A DNA stretch of 64,000 nucleotides from Trifolium pratense (taxonomy: Eukaryota > Streptophyta > Magnoliopsida > Fabales > Fabaceae). Below the pieces are notes generated by a model. That model was not told the DNA's origin and did no database searches. It was given only the letters and a program-made list of their open reading frames with translations. The stretch is taken from contig NC_060060.1 in assembly GCF_020283565.1 (NCBI RefSeq), positions 66,449,257 to 66,513,256 on the forward strand. The letters are read 5' to 3'. Of this stretch, positions 46,454 to 56,253 are shown in pieces (position 1 is the first letter of the stretch; the number at the start of each line of letters is the position of its first letter). The position numbers were made by a program, and so were the translations under genes.

Positions 46454-48075
46454 ATGGAATACAACTTTCTTGTCTACATAATTTTCCCTTTCCTTTTTCT
46501 TATATCTATAAAATTATTATTATTTTCCAATAGAAGACTCAAAAAAATTCCACCATGCCCACCTTCTTTTCCCATAATTGGCAATCTCCATCAACTTAAA
46601 CAACCAATTCACCTATATTTTCATGAACTCTCCCAAAAATATGGTCCTATTTTCACCCTTAAATTTGGGTCTCAACTTGTAGCCGTAGTTTCATCGGCGT
46701 CTATTGCCGAAGAATGTTTCACCAAAAATGATATTATTTTCGCAAACCGTATACACTCTCTTAAAACCAAGTATCTTGCTTTCGATAACACAAGCCTTAT
46801 TACCTCATCGTATGGAGATCATTGGCGTAATTTACGTCGTATAAGCTCACTAGAAATTCTCTCTACTCACCGTCTCAACTCTTTTTCAGAAATCCGTAAA
46901 GACGAGACCATGAGGTTAGTTCGAGAACTTGCTAAGAACTCTAACAAAGACTTCACAAAAGTTGAGCTTAGATCTTTGTTTGCTGAGCTAACATTTAACA
47001 CAATCATGAGAATGGTTTGTGGTAAACGCTTTTATGGTGATGAATCTGATGGAACAAACGCCGATGAGGCAAAGAAATTTCGAGATGTCATGAATGAGAT
47101 TCAAGAGTTTGGGTTGGGATCCTATCTTGGTGATTTTGTGCCTTTATTCAGATTGTTTGATTTTAGTGGTTATAAGAATAAGTTAAAAAGGGTTGGAGAG
47201 AAGATGGATGCACTTTTTCAAGGACTAGTTGATGATCATCGTAAGAACAAAAAGGAAAATAAAAATACCATGATTGATCACTTACTTTCCTTACAAGAAT
47301 CACAACCAGAATATTACAGCGACCAAATTATCAAAGGGCTTATTATGGTTAGTCACTTATTATTACTCTTCCCTCCATGATCTTTAGTCTTTTAAATGGT
47401 CAATTTTTATTTTATTTTTACAAAAAAAATATTATATTGATTGTTTCTTATTTTATTTTGTAGTCATTGATAGTTGCTGGAACAGAAACTTCCGCTATAA
47501 CATTAGAGTGGGCGATGGCTAATTTGTTAAACCATCCAGATGTATTGGAAAAGGCAAGGATTGAATTGGACAATCACATTGGACAAGAGTGCTTAATTGA
47601 AGAAGAAAAAGCTACAAAATTACAATACCTTCAAAATATTATCTCTGAGACGCTGCGATTGCATCCGGCGGCACCAATGTTGATACCACATGTATCATCT
47701 GATGGTTGTACCGTGGGAGGCTATGATGTGCCTCAAAACACAATATTGATGGTTAATGCATGGGATATTCATAGGGACCCTAATTTGTGGGCTGATCCAA
47801 CGAGCTTTAAGCCTCAGAGGTTTGAGAATAGTCAGCAAGCAGACATGCATGGCTTTATTCCTTTTGGTATGGGGAGGAGGTCCTGTCCTGGATCAGGATT
47901 ATCCCTAAGAACTTTAAGCTTAACTCTGGGCTCGTTGATTCAATGTTTTGAGTGGAAAAGAGTTAACAATGAAGAAGTTAACATGACTGAAGGACGCGGA
48001 ACGGTGATACCAATGGCCATTCCATTGGAGGCCCAATGCAAAGTGCGTCCAATAATCAATAACATTTTCTCTTAG
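46454..48075 (+). CDS. Cytochrome P450, CYP81 family, gene 5
   Basis: Exons 46454-47347 and 47464-48075 encode 501 residues, a recent duplicate of gene 4. Differences by eye: three in the N-terminal anchor and hinge (Ile/Leu, Asn/Tyr, Leu/Ile). Three more are in the exon 1 end (SQPEYYSDQII versus SQPDDYSDKII). One is Asn/Thr in exon 2, and the last is Glu to Gln in the PERF motif (PQRF). The Arg of that motif, which completes the E-R-R triad, is kept, as are the haem Cys and ETLRLHP. Probably functional, with the same substrate class as gene 4; the upstream region differs, so expression could differ. Confidence 0.93.
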
Positions 48076-49048
48076 CCCATATAGAGTTTTGCTCTAGCTT
48101 TAAAAGATACCATCACAAGTGGACGGTGGAATCAATCCCATCAAATTAGTCGATCATTGAGCTGGATACCGAATTTTAAAAATAAAAATAAAATATTCTC
48201 TTAGCAATTGTGTGTTTGTCAATGGTTCAAATTATATGAGACTTATGAATAATGAGTGGCAAAGTTTTTCTCTGGTGTCCGAGGCCATTCAATTGTTTAC
48301 TATTTTTCATTAGACAAAAGATAGTTTCAAAAGCTGAAGAAGTGTTTCTAGAACAGTATAAGATGTTATGTTACTTAGATTTTTTCTTTATGTATTGTTG
48401 ACGTTAGTGTGTATGTATGTAACTATGTATAAAGAATCATTTAATTATATTGTAGCCAATGTATTATTTTGAATCTTAATAATTTAGTCGGGATGGATGA
48501 GAACAATGTAGATCAAAAGTATTTTAGGCGTTGAAAATGCACTGACATCACGAAAAATGTTACTAACATTATGAAACTCCTTCATATTATTACAATAACA
48601 TAGAGTGTTGCATAGTAGTTCCACCACCAAACACCATGACCATCCACAAACAAACACCAAATTAGAGTGTCGATCCTCTTCATTTTCTCTCTTCACAGAT
48701 TTAAGTGCTCTCACTCCTATTCGGCTTCGACGATACAAAGTCCTATTACAAATTAATTAAAAATACCTATTAGCACAAAATTCAAAAATCTAATAACTAA
48801 ATTAAGATAGCCACAAAAATAATTAAGATTTCTCTCTATCTCTAAATTAATACTAATTCTAGTCTTTTTACAAAAGATATACGAGTCAACAAAAGTCGAT
48901 AAATATGAATCAAATACATCAACTTATAATGAATCAAATACATCAACTTCTGTTAACTCGTATATCTCTTATAAAGATGATCTGCGAGAGTAATACATCA
49001 ACTTCTATTAACTAGTATGTCTTTTATAAAAAGGAGCGGATATATCTC
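48076..49048. other. 3' flank of gene 5
   Basis: Near-identical copy of 40892-41849; no gene called. Confidence 0.5.
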
Positions 49049-49800
49049 TTATACCAGATGTTCATGATCAAGGTTGGGAACCCAATCATTTGTGGCAGGA
49101 TTGCTTTTATAGTCTCTAAATTGGTTTTCACCAACATCAACACCTCTTACAGGTAACTGAATTTCATATCCATCTTCACCTCCTTCTCTAACCGCTTTTA
49201 TAAACCCACTTCCTGTCTATTTTCATTTCAATACAAAAAATAAAAACATAATTAATTTATTTTTTATCAAATAAATGGCTAGAAATTACACGTGGATAAG
49301 TGTAATGGCCGGGGTTTGAAACCCGATCAGCTGTATTTATAATGCAATGTCTGCCAATTGAGCTAAACTCACGGGACAGACCATAATTATTAATTACAAC
49401 AACAAAAAATGCATAATTATAGAAACAGAGTAAAATCACGAACCGTATGATGTTGTTTATCAATCGACAACAACTTGTTATAATACTGAGTTTCAACAAA
49501 TTCATGTTGTGCATCAACTAATCCATCCTCTGAAGGAAGAATCTGAGAATTTGATTGAAGAGATTCAAGTTTTTGAAGCTCTGGTATGTTATTGTGTGAA
49601 GAGAAATTGAAGTCAACGACGTCGTTTTGTTGTGTTTCAGGTTCACTTCTGTTGGGTTTGATGGGTCGTTTTGGTGTTATAGCATCAAATTGAGCTTTGA
49701 TTTGATTAGTGATTCTAATTTGTTCTTGGATGTCTAAAACGTCGTCGCTTCGACTTGGTTTTGTTGTTGTTGTCAGTGTTTTAAAAACCGGACCGGTCAT
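49049..49800 (-). CDS. Small conserved plant protein of unknown function, copy B, altered 5' end
   Basis: Exons 49800-49444 and 49216-49049 correspond to copy A. A 118-base insertion (49775-49892) separates the original ATG (49917) from the body: from that ATG translation would stop after 12 codons. The insertion itself supplies an ATG at 49800 in frame (MTGPVFKTL, then TTTTKPSRSDD), giving a possible protein of about 174 residues that keeps all of the conserved body. The original ATG would act as an upstream ORF. Whether the new start is used is unknown. A SINE is in the intron as in copy A. Confidence 0.6.
49261..49381 (-). mobile_element. SINE in intron of small gene, copy B
   Basis: Same element as at 42061-42182, with single-base differences. 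Confidence 0.8.
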
Positions 49801-49892
49801 CGAACCGGCGAGGGTACTGGGTCACTGGTTCATTGGTCGAACCACTAGATCACTGGTCGAACCGCATGACAAACCGGATTAAACCGAATTAC
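49775..49892. mobile_element. Small insertion (MITE-like) in 5' end of copy B small gene
   Basis: Absent from copy A. It is rich in inverted ACCGGACCGGT, TCGAACCG and CACTGGT motifs. The TGTTGTTGTC stretch is repeated on both sides, suggesting a target duplication of up to 10 bases, although the host site is itself a repeat. Inserted after the tandem duplication. Confidence 0.75.
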
Positions 49893-50408
49893 TTGTTGTT
49901 GTCAACTGTCCTACCATGATGTTTGTTTTTTTTGGTTTGTGGTGAAATGGGCTAAAGTGGTGTTTGGAGGATTAGTACTAGGATTTATAGAGAGGGTAGG
50001 AAAATGAAAGGGATAGATCAGAGGGAGAAAGTGACATAAAAATGGTAGTATTAGGTTAGTGGGGTAGGAAAATGAAACAAAACTATGGGTCTTGAAAAAC
50101 CGTGGATTCTATACCTGGATTTGTTGGTTTACCATGAATATTGATCTCGGCCATTAATTTTACATTAATTAGATGGTCCAGATTATTTACAAAGTCGAAT
50201 AATCTTATTCATCAATTTATATCGAATGATCTATAGTTGTAACTGGGATAGGGATTCAGTGAATTCACTAATATACTAACTGCAGTGCAGTCGGCCACAT
50301 TTAAATCGTAAGGGTTCAGTGAATTCACTAATATACTACAACAGAAAATTCATTTTCAAATTTTCTATATACAAGTGATTATTGTTACGTTGGACTCTAA
50401 AAAGTATA

Positions 50409-50610
50409 CTCCCTTCGTCCCATAATATAAGCAAAAAAAATATTTTCATACTTATTAAGAAAAATAAAATATGATAGTTTTAAGGATGACTTCTTGTGTT
50501 TTTGTTGAAATAAATTTTATGAGAAGATGTAAAAAGAGTTTTTATTGGTTATTGATTATGGAGAAAAGAAGAGAGAGTAAGTTAAGTTAAGTAATATGGG
50601 ACGGAGGGTG
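50409..50610. mobile_element. Stowaway MITE, copy B
   Basis: Same element as at 43087-43289, TA on both sides; the right end is mutated (GGAGGGTG). Confidence 0.85.
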
Positions 50611-50761
50611 TATATTATTAATGAATAAAATGTTATATATTTATTTTTCTAGTATGTTCTAGTCTATGTTTTTGGTTGATGAATTATAAAAAAAATAACT
50701 ACATAAAAGAAAAAAAGTAAGGTCTAATTCTAATAATAATAATAATAACCAATGGAATATG

Positions 50762-51206
50762 CAGAAGTATACGATTAAGGAATATATTTTTAAAAAATTT
50801 AATTATTTTTTTACACAATTCAAAATTTAAATTTATAAATCTTGAACTTTGAAATTATTCTTATAAAATGGGAAACAAAATTTTGCAATGTATATAGTAT
50901 TTTTTAGGCAAAATTACTCTCGTAGTATATGAATTCAAGTAACGATTGGGTCTTTTAACTTTTTTTCACGTCGTGTCTTTTTTTATCCTTCATCTATATT
51001 TGCATCTGGTTTTTTAAGCTTAAAATATATGATTTTTTTTTATTTGAGCACGACATATGTTTATAATTGAGAGCATGTGAAAAAGAAAATCATAGATTTG
51101 AACCTTAAAATATATATCCAAACATCAAAAAGAGACTAAGAGTATGTTTAGAAACTCTTATTTTCACAGCGTAACTCCAAGACAAAGCAAAAGCTAATCT
51201 TTTGTA
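50762..51206. other. Intergenic sequence before the Sirevirus
   Basis: AT-rich; no feature recognised. Confidence 0.5.
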
Positions 51207-51480
51207 GCTTCTGAAGGTGTGAAAACACAAGAAGGGGGGGGTTGAATTGTGTTTTAGCTAAGTTAAAACTTTTTCAAGTTCTTAACTCAACTACGTTAGC
51301 AGCGGATAAATAACACAAATAATAACAAGATAGAGAGAGAGAGAGATCACACAAGCAATTTTATACTGGTTCCTCTCACAAAACGAGAGTAGTCCAGTCC
51401 CCTTGCACTTCCAAGGGATTTCACTATAATCACACAAGATTACACCTGCTCAAGCACACAAGCAAGAGACTTCTCAACAA

Positions 51481-51596
51481 TGCTCAAGCACACAAGCTTA
51501 AGACTTCACACTTAAGCACACAAGCTTAAGATTTCACACTTAAGCACACAAGCTTAAGATTCCACACTTAAGCACACAAGCTTAAGTTTCCTCAAG
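51481..51596. repeat. Palindromic tandem repeats inside the 3' LTR
   Basis: Four units of about 30 bases, each with the palindromic core CTTAAGCACACAAGCTTAAG (first unit partly degenerate). They lie downstream of the presumed transcription start. The identical array is at 62602-62717. Confidence 0.9.
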
Positions 51597-51810
51597 TAAT
51601 AGTAAGGTATATGAAAAATATACAAAAGCTCTTAGATGAACCTAAAGAGAGCAAATACAAATAGTACAGAGTATTTGGCTAAAGTGCAAAAACACTTGAT
51701 AAGAGGTTCAGAGCTTGTATATCTCAGAGTTCAGAGTTTGTTCAGCGCACGTTCAAATCTTGATAATTGTATATATATCTTTTTGTAGCTGAAACTTCTA
51801 GTATATATAT

Positions 51811-52128
51811 ATGCCACTAGAAAAGAGTCGTTGCAAAAAGGAGCCGTTGGAGTTGATAATCTTTTGTCTTCAAGCAGTCTGTCTTGATGCAGTTTGGTTG
51901 TATCCAAAACTAAGAAAGAGTTTCAGGTACTTTGACTACTGCAGAGTAGACTTTCCTTATTCAGCTAACAAAACTGAAAACCCACGTTCTCAAGTTAGGA
52001 CAGACAAAACGAGAGTAGCTGAACTGATCAGGCTTGAAAGGTCCTTTTCTCCATTGGTAGAAGAGTTGACTGGTGAAGGGAATCTTCACAGCTTTCAAAG
52101 AGATCTTCAGAGGTTGATGAAGCTTTAG
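51811..52128 (+). other. 105-codon ORF in LTR U3, antisense to the element
   Basis: Opens with an ATG abutting the LTR TATA box and runs through U3 on the plus strand. The other LTR (62932-63249) has the identical frame. The diverged LTR at 43440 keeps about 50 recognisable residues in the antisense sense (43684-43917, KSFRYFDYCRxDFPYSAN, LIRLERSFS), with an indel upstream. No known domain. It may be chance. Confidence 0.35.
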
Positions 52129-52373
52129 TCACTTATGAAGTTCTGAAGACTTCATCATCTGAAGGTTGTAACTTCTGAAGTCCAACATCTTCTGAGCGCT
52201 TGTGAACGTCTGAATTCACATCCTCTGAACTTTACTCAGAGCTTATCTGATGCTTGTATCTGCGCACTTAAAATAAATTTTTAGTTCTTCCAATTTGTTA
52301 ATTAATACTTTGTTATCATCAAAACCTTTATAGATTTAGGGGCAAACATTTTTAAATCAATTTTGTTCCAACA

Positions 52374-52387
52374 ATCTCCCCCTTTTT
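52374..52387 (-). other. Polypurine tract
   Basis: On the minus strand AAAAAGGGGGAGAT directly precedes the 3' LTR. Three further GGGGGAG copies lie at 52471, 52606 and 52810. Confidence 0.85.
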
Positions 52388-52959
52388 GATGATGACAAAC
52401 ATAAGTATTAATTGACAATTGTTGTTAAATTAACTTATCATGTTTCTCTTAGGTTTGTGAGGTTTGCAAGCTCCCCCTAAGATTGATACTCCATAAAGTC
52501 TGAACTTTATGTTTTATCCATGATATTTTAATTTAGTATAAGATTAAGATGGTTTGAAATAAAACAAGTTTCATATCTTTCTTCAGAGTGAGAGGTTTGC
52601 AAGCTCTCCCCCTAAGTCTCATAAGGCTAAGTTAAAATTGCACTCTTAACTTATCCTTACTTATGAAATTTATTTTAGTTTCAACTAACTTAGTCTCCGC
52701 ATTAAAATACGTAAAACAACTTAAAAGTAACAACTTTTAATTTAACGGATAAAAGCGAGATAAAAGGCGTGGTTTCAGTTTTTGGAACTTATCAATTAAT
52801 GCGTAACTACTCCCCCTTTTGTCATTATCAAAAAGTAAAAAAATAAAATTATATAACCAAGACAGTCAAAGAAAGAAGAGTGGTTGTTACAAAGGTGAAT
52901 TAAATTCAAAGACAGAAAACAACGCGCTTAAAAGGTTATAAAACGGTGAACGAGTTAAC
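52388..52959. other. Sirevirus 3' non-coding region with repeated purine tracts
   Basis: Contains three extra CTCCCCC (plus) / GGGGGAG (minus) tracts, two within the direct repeat GTTTGCAAGCTC(T)CCCCCTAAG. It also holds a TATATAA at about 52850 that could serve the plus-strand ORF. Confidence 0.65.
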
Positions 52960-53322
52960 ATGCCTGCTTCACGTAAAAACAAGAATAAACAAGTGAAGCA
53001 AGAGAGATTTGGAATAATGAAAAGATTTAGTCTACGCATCGCAGAGTTTAAAAGAAAGAAAGACGAAGAGAAACGCGAAAACGATGAAAAAGATAAAGAA
53101 GACAACAAGATACCACAAGATGCTGAGATAATAATCATCTCATCAGATTCTGAGGCTGAAGAGAATGAAGATGATGCTGACTATGTTGAGTTTCTGGCTA
53201 GCTATGTTCCAGAGGAGGAACAAGAAGAAGAAGAAGAAGCAAACCCAGATCCCATAGAGATTTCATCAGATGATGCTGAGGAGAAATCAGAGATTTCTTC
53301 TGAGTTTTATCCATCTGATTAG
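52960..53322 (+). CDS. Antisense ORF of the Sirevirus, 120 residues, acidic with SUMO-interaction-like motifs
   Basis: Opposite in strand to all other element genes and not overlapping any of them. ATG at 52960, TAG at 53320, TATATAA about 110 bases upstream and AATAAA at 53381, 59 bases after the stop. Residues 1-50 are strongly basic and charged (KNKNKQVKQERFG, LRIAEFKRKKDEEKRE). Residues 55-120 are acidic. Residues 57-65 (IIIISSDSE) and 99-107 (IEISSDDAE) fit the SUMO-interaction pattern of three or four aliphatics followed by Ser/Asp/Glu. No cysteines, signal peptide or membrane segment. I do not recognise a family. It may be a regulatory protein or a captured fragment; translation is unproven. 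Confidence 0.55.
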   Translation: MPASRKNKNKQVKQERFGIMKRFSLRIAEFKRKKDEEKRENDEKDKEDNKIPQDAEIIIISSDSEAEENEDDADYVEFLASYVPEEEQEEEEEANPDPIEISSDDAEEKSEISSEFYPSD

Positions 53323-53571
53323 GATTAGGTTGTCTCTTTCTTTTTCTTTTTACCAATGTACTCAACATTGTTTGATCATTAATAAAAATTTTCGTTTTAA
53401 AAAGCATCTTGTGTTCTTATGGTCTTAATTAACAAAGAAAATTAGCACAAGCAAAACTAACAAAACATATAACAAACCACATAATCAAGAAAAACAAACA
53501 AAGCTTAAAAGAAAATTGTTCAGAGGATAAACAGAAAATAAAAAGAAAGCTTAAAACATGTGCATAGAATC

Positions 53572-56253
53572 CTAGGGTTTCTTAAGAAAGGCTAAGAGCT
53601 GGTCGAATTTATCATTCAGAGATCCCACGTTGGAAACCAGACCATCCACTTTGGATTCCAAGTTGAGGTGAGCTGTCCTTTGCCTTTCCAAACCTTCTTG
53701 CTGCTCCCTCAGAGCTTCTTGAAAGATCTGCAACTGATCAGCCACAACAGGAGCTTGATCTTGAACCAAAGGCACTTGTTCTTCAACCAACGGTGCCTTG
53801 CCTTTATCAGAGGGTTCACCTTCCTCTGGATAGTCAATCATCCGCACATCCTCTTGATTCTGAGAAGCCAGCACATCATCTTCTGAGATATCCTCTTGTT
53901 GCAACTCATTTGCCAACTGGGCAACTCTTGCAGCAGCTTCTTCTAACCTTTCAGACTCAGACCTCTGATCTTCAAGACTCTGAAACAGCTTGGAGTCTAT
54001 CCAGATGACTTTGAAAGCATTCAGACGATGTTCAGCATCAGCAAGTGCTTCCAGCTTAGCACGTTCAGATTCAGCATGATTAAAAATGGTTAACCTTTTC
54101 AATGCAGCCCTAGCCATACTCTCCCTCATGAAGCTTATCACATCCAGATCTCTTCTTCCAACTACAGCCTTAATTTTCTCAGCAGCACCATCCAAAGCAT
54201 TGCAAATCCTTGCCTTAATGCTTGAAACTTCCAAGTCCACATCAGAAGGACAGACTAGAAACCTGTCCTTAAGCAAAGATAATCTAACCAAGTCTTCATG
54301 AAACTGAGTGGATAGATTACCAAAAGGGTTGGATGATGAGGGTGAAGGATTGGGTAAGGTAGAGAGATTGGGTGATTCAGTAGCAGGGTTGTCAATAATA
54401 ACAACTTCTGCCTCTGAAGGCTTGGGGGCACAAGTATGAATACGCTCAGGAGAAGCATGTTCAGCACTTGAGTTAGGATGGGGTTCAGGGGTTGGTTCAG
54501 ATGATGAGATGTCAGAAGTTGATTCAGGGTAAATATGTTCAGGAGATGGTTCAGGAGATTTGTGTTCAGCTGTTGGTTCAGGAGAGGGTTGTTTTGTGGG
54601 AGAGATTGGTTTAGTGACAGGAATAGGTGATTTTGGTTCAGATGATGGAATGGTAGGTGATTCTTTTTGGGGTTGAGGTTGAGGTGATTTAGGTTTGGGA
54701 GGTGATGAAGGCTTCTGGGTGAAAGTTTGATTGTTAAGAGGGTCAGGGCTAAGATGTTTTTCTAGTTCAGATAGGGGGTTATCAGAGGTTGGAATATCAG
54801 AGGTTGGTAAAATAGTTCTGAGAGGTTTGGTGTAACCTATTCCAATCTCATTTTCATTAAAGACATACTTAATAGACTTACCTTTATCTGTAGAAACAGG
54901 AACAGGTCTTCTACGAAATCTTTCAGCAAGTGTCTCTTCATCAGACTCAGTCTCATCTTCAGACTCAGATTCTTCAGATGAACTGTCTTCCTCAACAACA
55001 ATAGGCTTTTTGGAAGCTCCTTCAGCAGCCTTGTTTGCAGTTTCTTCATGCTTCCTCTTAGTTCTCTGTTCAGCCATAGATTGCTCAACCTTAACCTTCT
55101 TCTGAGCAAGAAGATCTGGCTTAACTTGCTCATCCTGAGAATCAGCTTTCCTCTTTGGTTTCCTCTTAGGCTTATACATATTTACAGGAGCTGGAGGAAC
55201 CATACTTCTATCAACAACAAATCCTTCTTGTCTGAGCACTTCTAAGTAGTCCTGAATCACATGCTCAGCATCAGCTTCAGATATAACTGGGTAGCCTTCT
55301 ACATACAGACGATCTTCAAGTCTAACTCTAAATTCTTGTTTAGGTTGAACCAGCTTGGTGTTGATTAAGTGCATCTTTGTTAAGAAGCTTGCATTCAGAA
55401 CTTCTGGCGAGAGCTTCTGAGCCATAAGTTCTGGATAGAACTTCTTCAGATTCTGAACAATGTGACCTTGGTACAGAAGATCTGAAAGTAATCTAGGATA
55501 AACAATGGTTGTTTTTCTCTGAGACTTGCTTTGGAAGATGGCTTCACAGATCCTCTCAAAAAAGTATTTACCCAGATTTACTTTCCTTTCAGTCAGAAGA
55601 AAGTAAATCAGATGACGATGAGGCCACGAGATAGTATCAGTACCACCAACTCTTGGACTGATAGTTGACAAGATAATCTTGAATAAAACCCTGCACTCAT
55701 CTGTCAGACCTTTAACCTTTCCCTTCAACTTCATATCAATGCACATCCTGTGCAGAAGTTCTTCTCTGAATCTTGTATCCTTTTCGAAATCATCCAGCAC
55801 CAAACCAGAGTTGTCCAAACCCAACAACGCATTGAAGTGTATTGGAGAAAAAGTAAGATTGATACCACAGATGTTAGACCTAATCTGTGTACCAGTGAAC
55901 TCCAAAAGACCCATCTCCTTCCTAGTTTTTCCTTTCAGACTAGGATTTCTTTCGATAGCGGCAAGTTCTTCTTGCTTAGCTTCATACTTAGAGAAAACTC
56001 GTGCTTTCATCCAGAATTTCTTCAAAAGATCTGGATAGATTGGACCATTCAACATGTCGAAGTACTTGTTCCATCCTTGAGCAGAGAAGTACGGCTTCAC
56101 ATCATACCCATTTTCTTTCAAACTGTCAAAGTCGACCATCTTCTCAGGTAGTAACGTTAGTTGCGATTCTGGGAATTCCATTTCATTTCCAACAATCTGA
56201 AGATGTCTAAACATGAACGGTGGAATCTTTGATGAAGACGAAGAACCAGCCAT
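53572..56253 (-). CDS. Sirevirus envelope-like / putative plant transposon protein, 893 residues
   Basis: A single intact frame after pol, in the position of the Sirevirus envelope-like ORF. Residues 1-350 form a globular region with the plant-transposon-protein pattern (FSAQGWNKYFDMLNGPIYPDLLKKFW, GINLTFSPIHFNALLGL). A basic nuclear-signal-like cluster KPKRKPKRK is at 361-369, then an acidic serine run (420-440). A proline-rich zone with repeated SPEP motifs spans about 500-610. Predicted helical/coiled regions lie at 720-790 and 840-890. I see no signal peptide, no transmembrane helix and no furin-like site, so an envelope role is doubtful. It is the only long ORF of the element without a stop. 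Confidence 0.8.
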   Translation of the reverse strand: MAGSSSSSKIPPFMFRHLQIVGNEMEFPESQLTLLPEKMVDFDSLKENGYDVKPYFSAQGWNKYFDMLNGPIYPDLLKKFWMKARVFSKYEAKQEELAAIERNPSLKGKTRKEMGLLEFTGTQIRSNICGINLTFSPIHFNALLGLDNSGLVLDDFEKDTRFREELLHRMCIDMKLKGKVKGLTDECRVLFKIILSTISPRVGGTDTISWPHRHLIYFLLTERKVNLGKYFFERICEAIFQSKSQRKTTIVYPRLLSDLLYQGHIVQNLKKFYPELMAQKLSPEVLNASFLTKMHLINTKLVQPKQEFRVRLEDRLYVEGYPVISEADAEHVIQDYLEVLRQEGFVVDRSMVPPAPVNMYKPKRKPKRKADSQDEQVKPDLLAQKKVKVEQSMAEQRTKRKHEETANKAAEGASKKPIVVEEDSSSEESESEDETESDEETLAERFRRRPVPVSTDKGKSIKYVFNENEIGIGYTKPLRTILPTSDIPTSDNPLSELEKHLSPDPLNNQTFTQKPSSPPKPKSPQPQPQKESPTIPSSEPKSPIPVTKPISPTKQPSPEPTAEHKSPEPSPEHIYPESTSDISSSEPTPEPHPNSSAEHASPERIHTCAPKPSEAEVVIIDNPATESPNLSTLPNPSPSSSNPFGNLSTQFHEDLVRLSLLKDRFLVCPSDVDLEVSSIKARICNALDGAAEKIKAVVGRRDLDVISFMRESMARAALKRLTIFNHAESERAKLEALADAEHRLNAFKVIWIDSKLFQSLEDQRSESERLEEAAARVAQLANELQQEDISEDDVLASQNQEDVRMIDYPEEGEPSDKGKAPLVEEQVPLVQDQAPVVADQLQIFQEALREQQEGLERQRTAHLNLESKVDGLVSNVGSLNDKFDQLLAFLKKP

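Larger units (their letters stand above)
45745..50758. repeat. Tandem duplication, copy B
   Basis: Homologous to 38689-43439. Upstream of the P450 the copies differ by indels and substitutions. From the ATG onward differences are rare: a 15-base indel near 48500, a roughly 118-base insertion at 49775, and scattered single bases. Confidence 0.9.
51212..52373 (-). repeat. Sirevirus 3' LTR (left in the window)
   Basis: 1,162 bp, TGAAGGTGTG ... TTCCAACA in the plus sense. Read on the minus strand it has a TATATATATA box at about 51801-51810, placing U3 at 51811-52373. Confidence 0.92.

Noticed and set aside
51481..51596. CRISPR-like regular repeats in the LTR
   Set aside because: Repeats are palindromic tandem units without unique spacers, inside a plant LTR, and present in both LTRs.
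53668..56210. Several plus-strand frames opposite the envelope-like ORF
   Set aside because: Shadow frames of a long intact ORF; no separate signals. Unlike these, the 52960-53322 frame does not overlap a sense gene.
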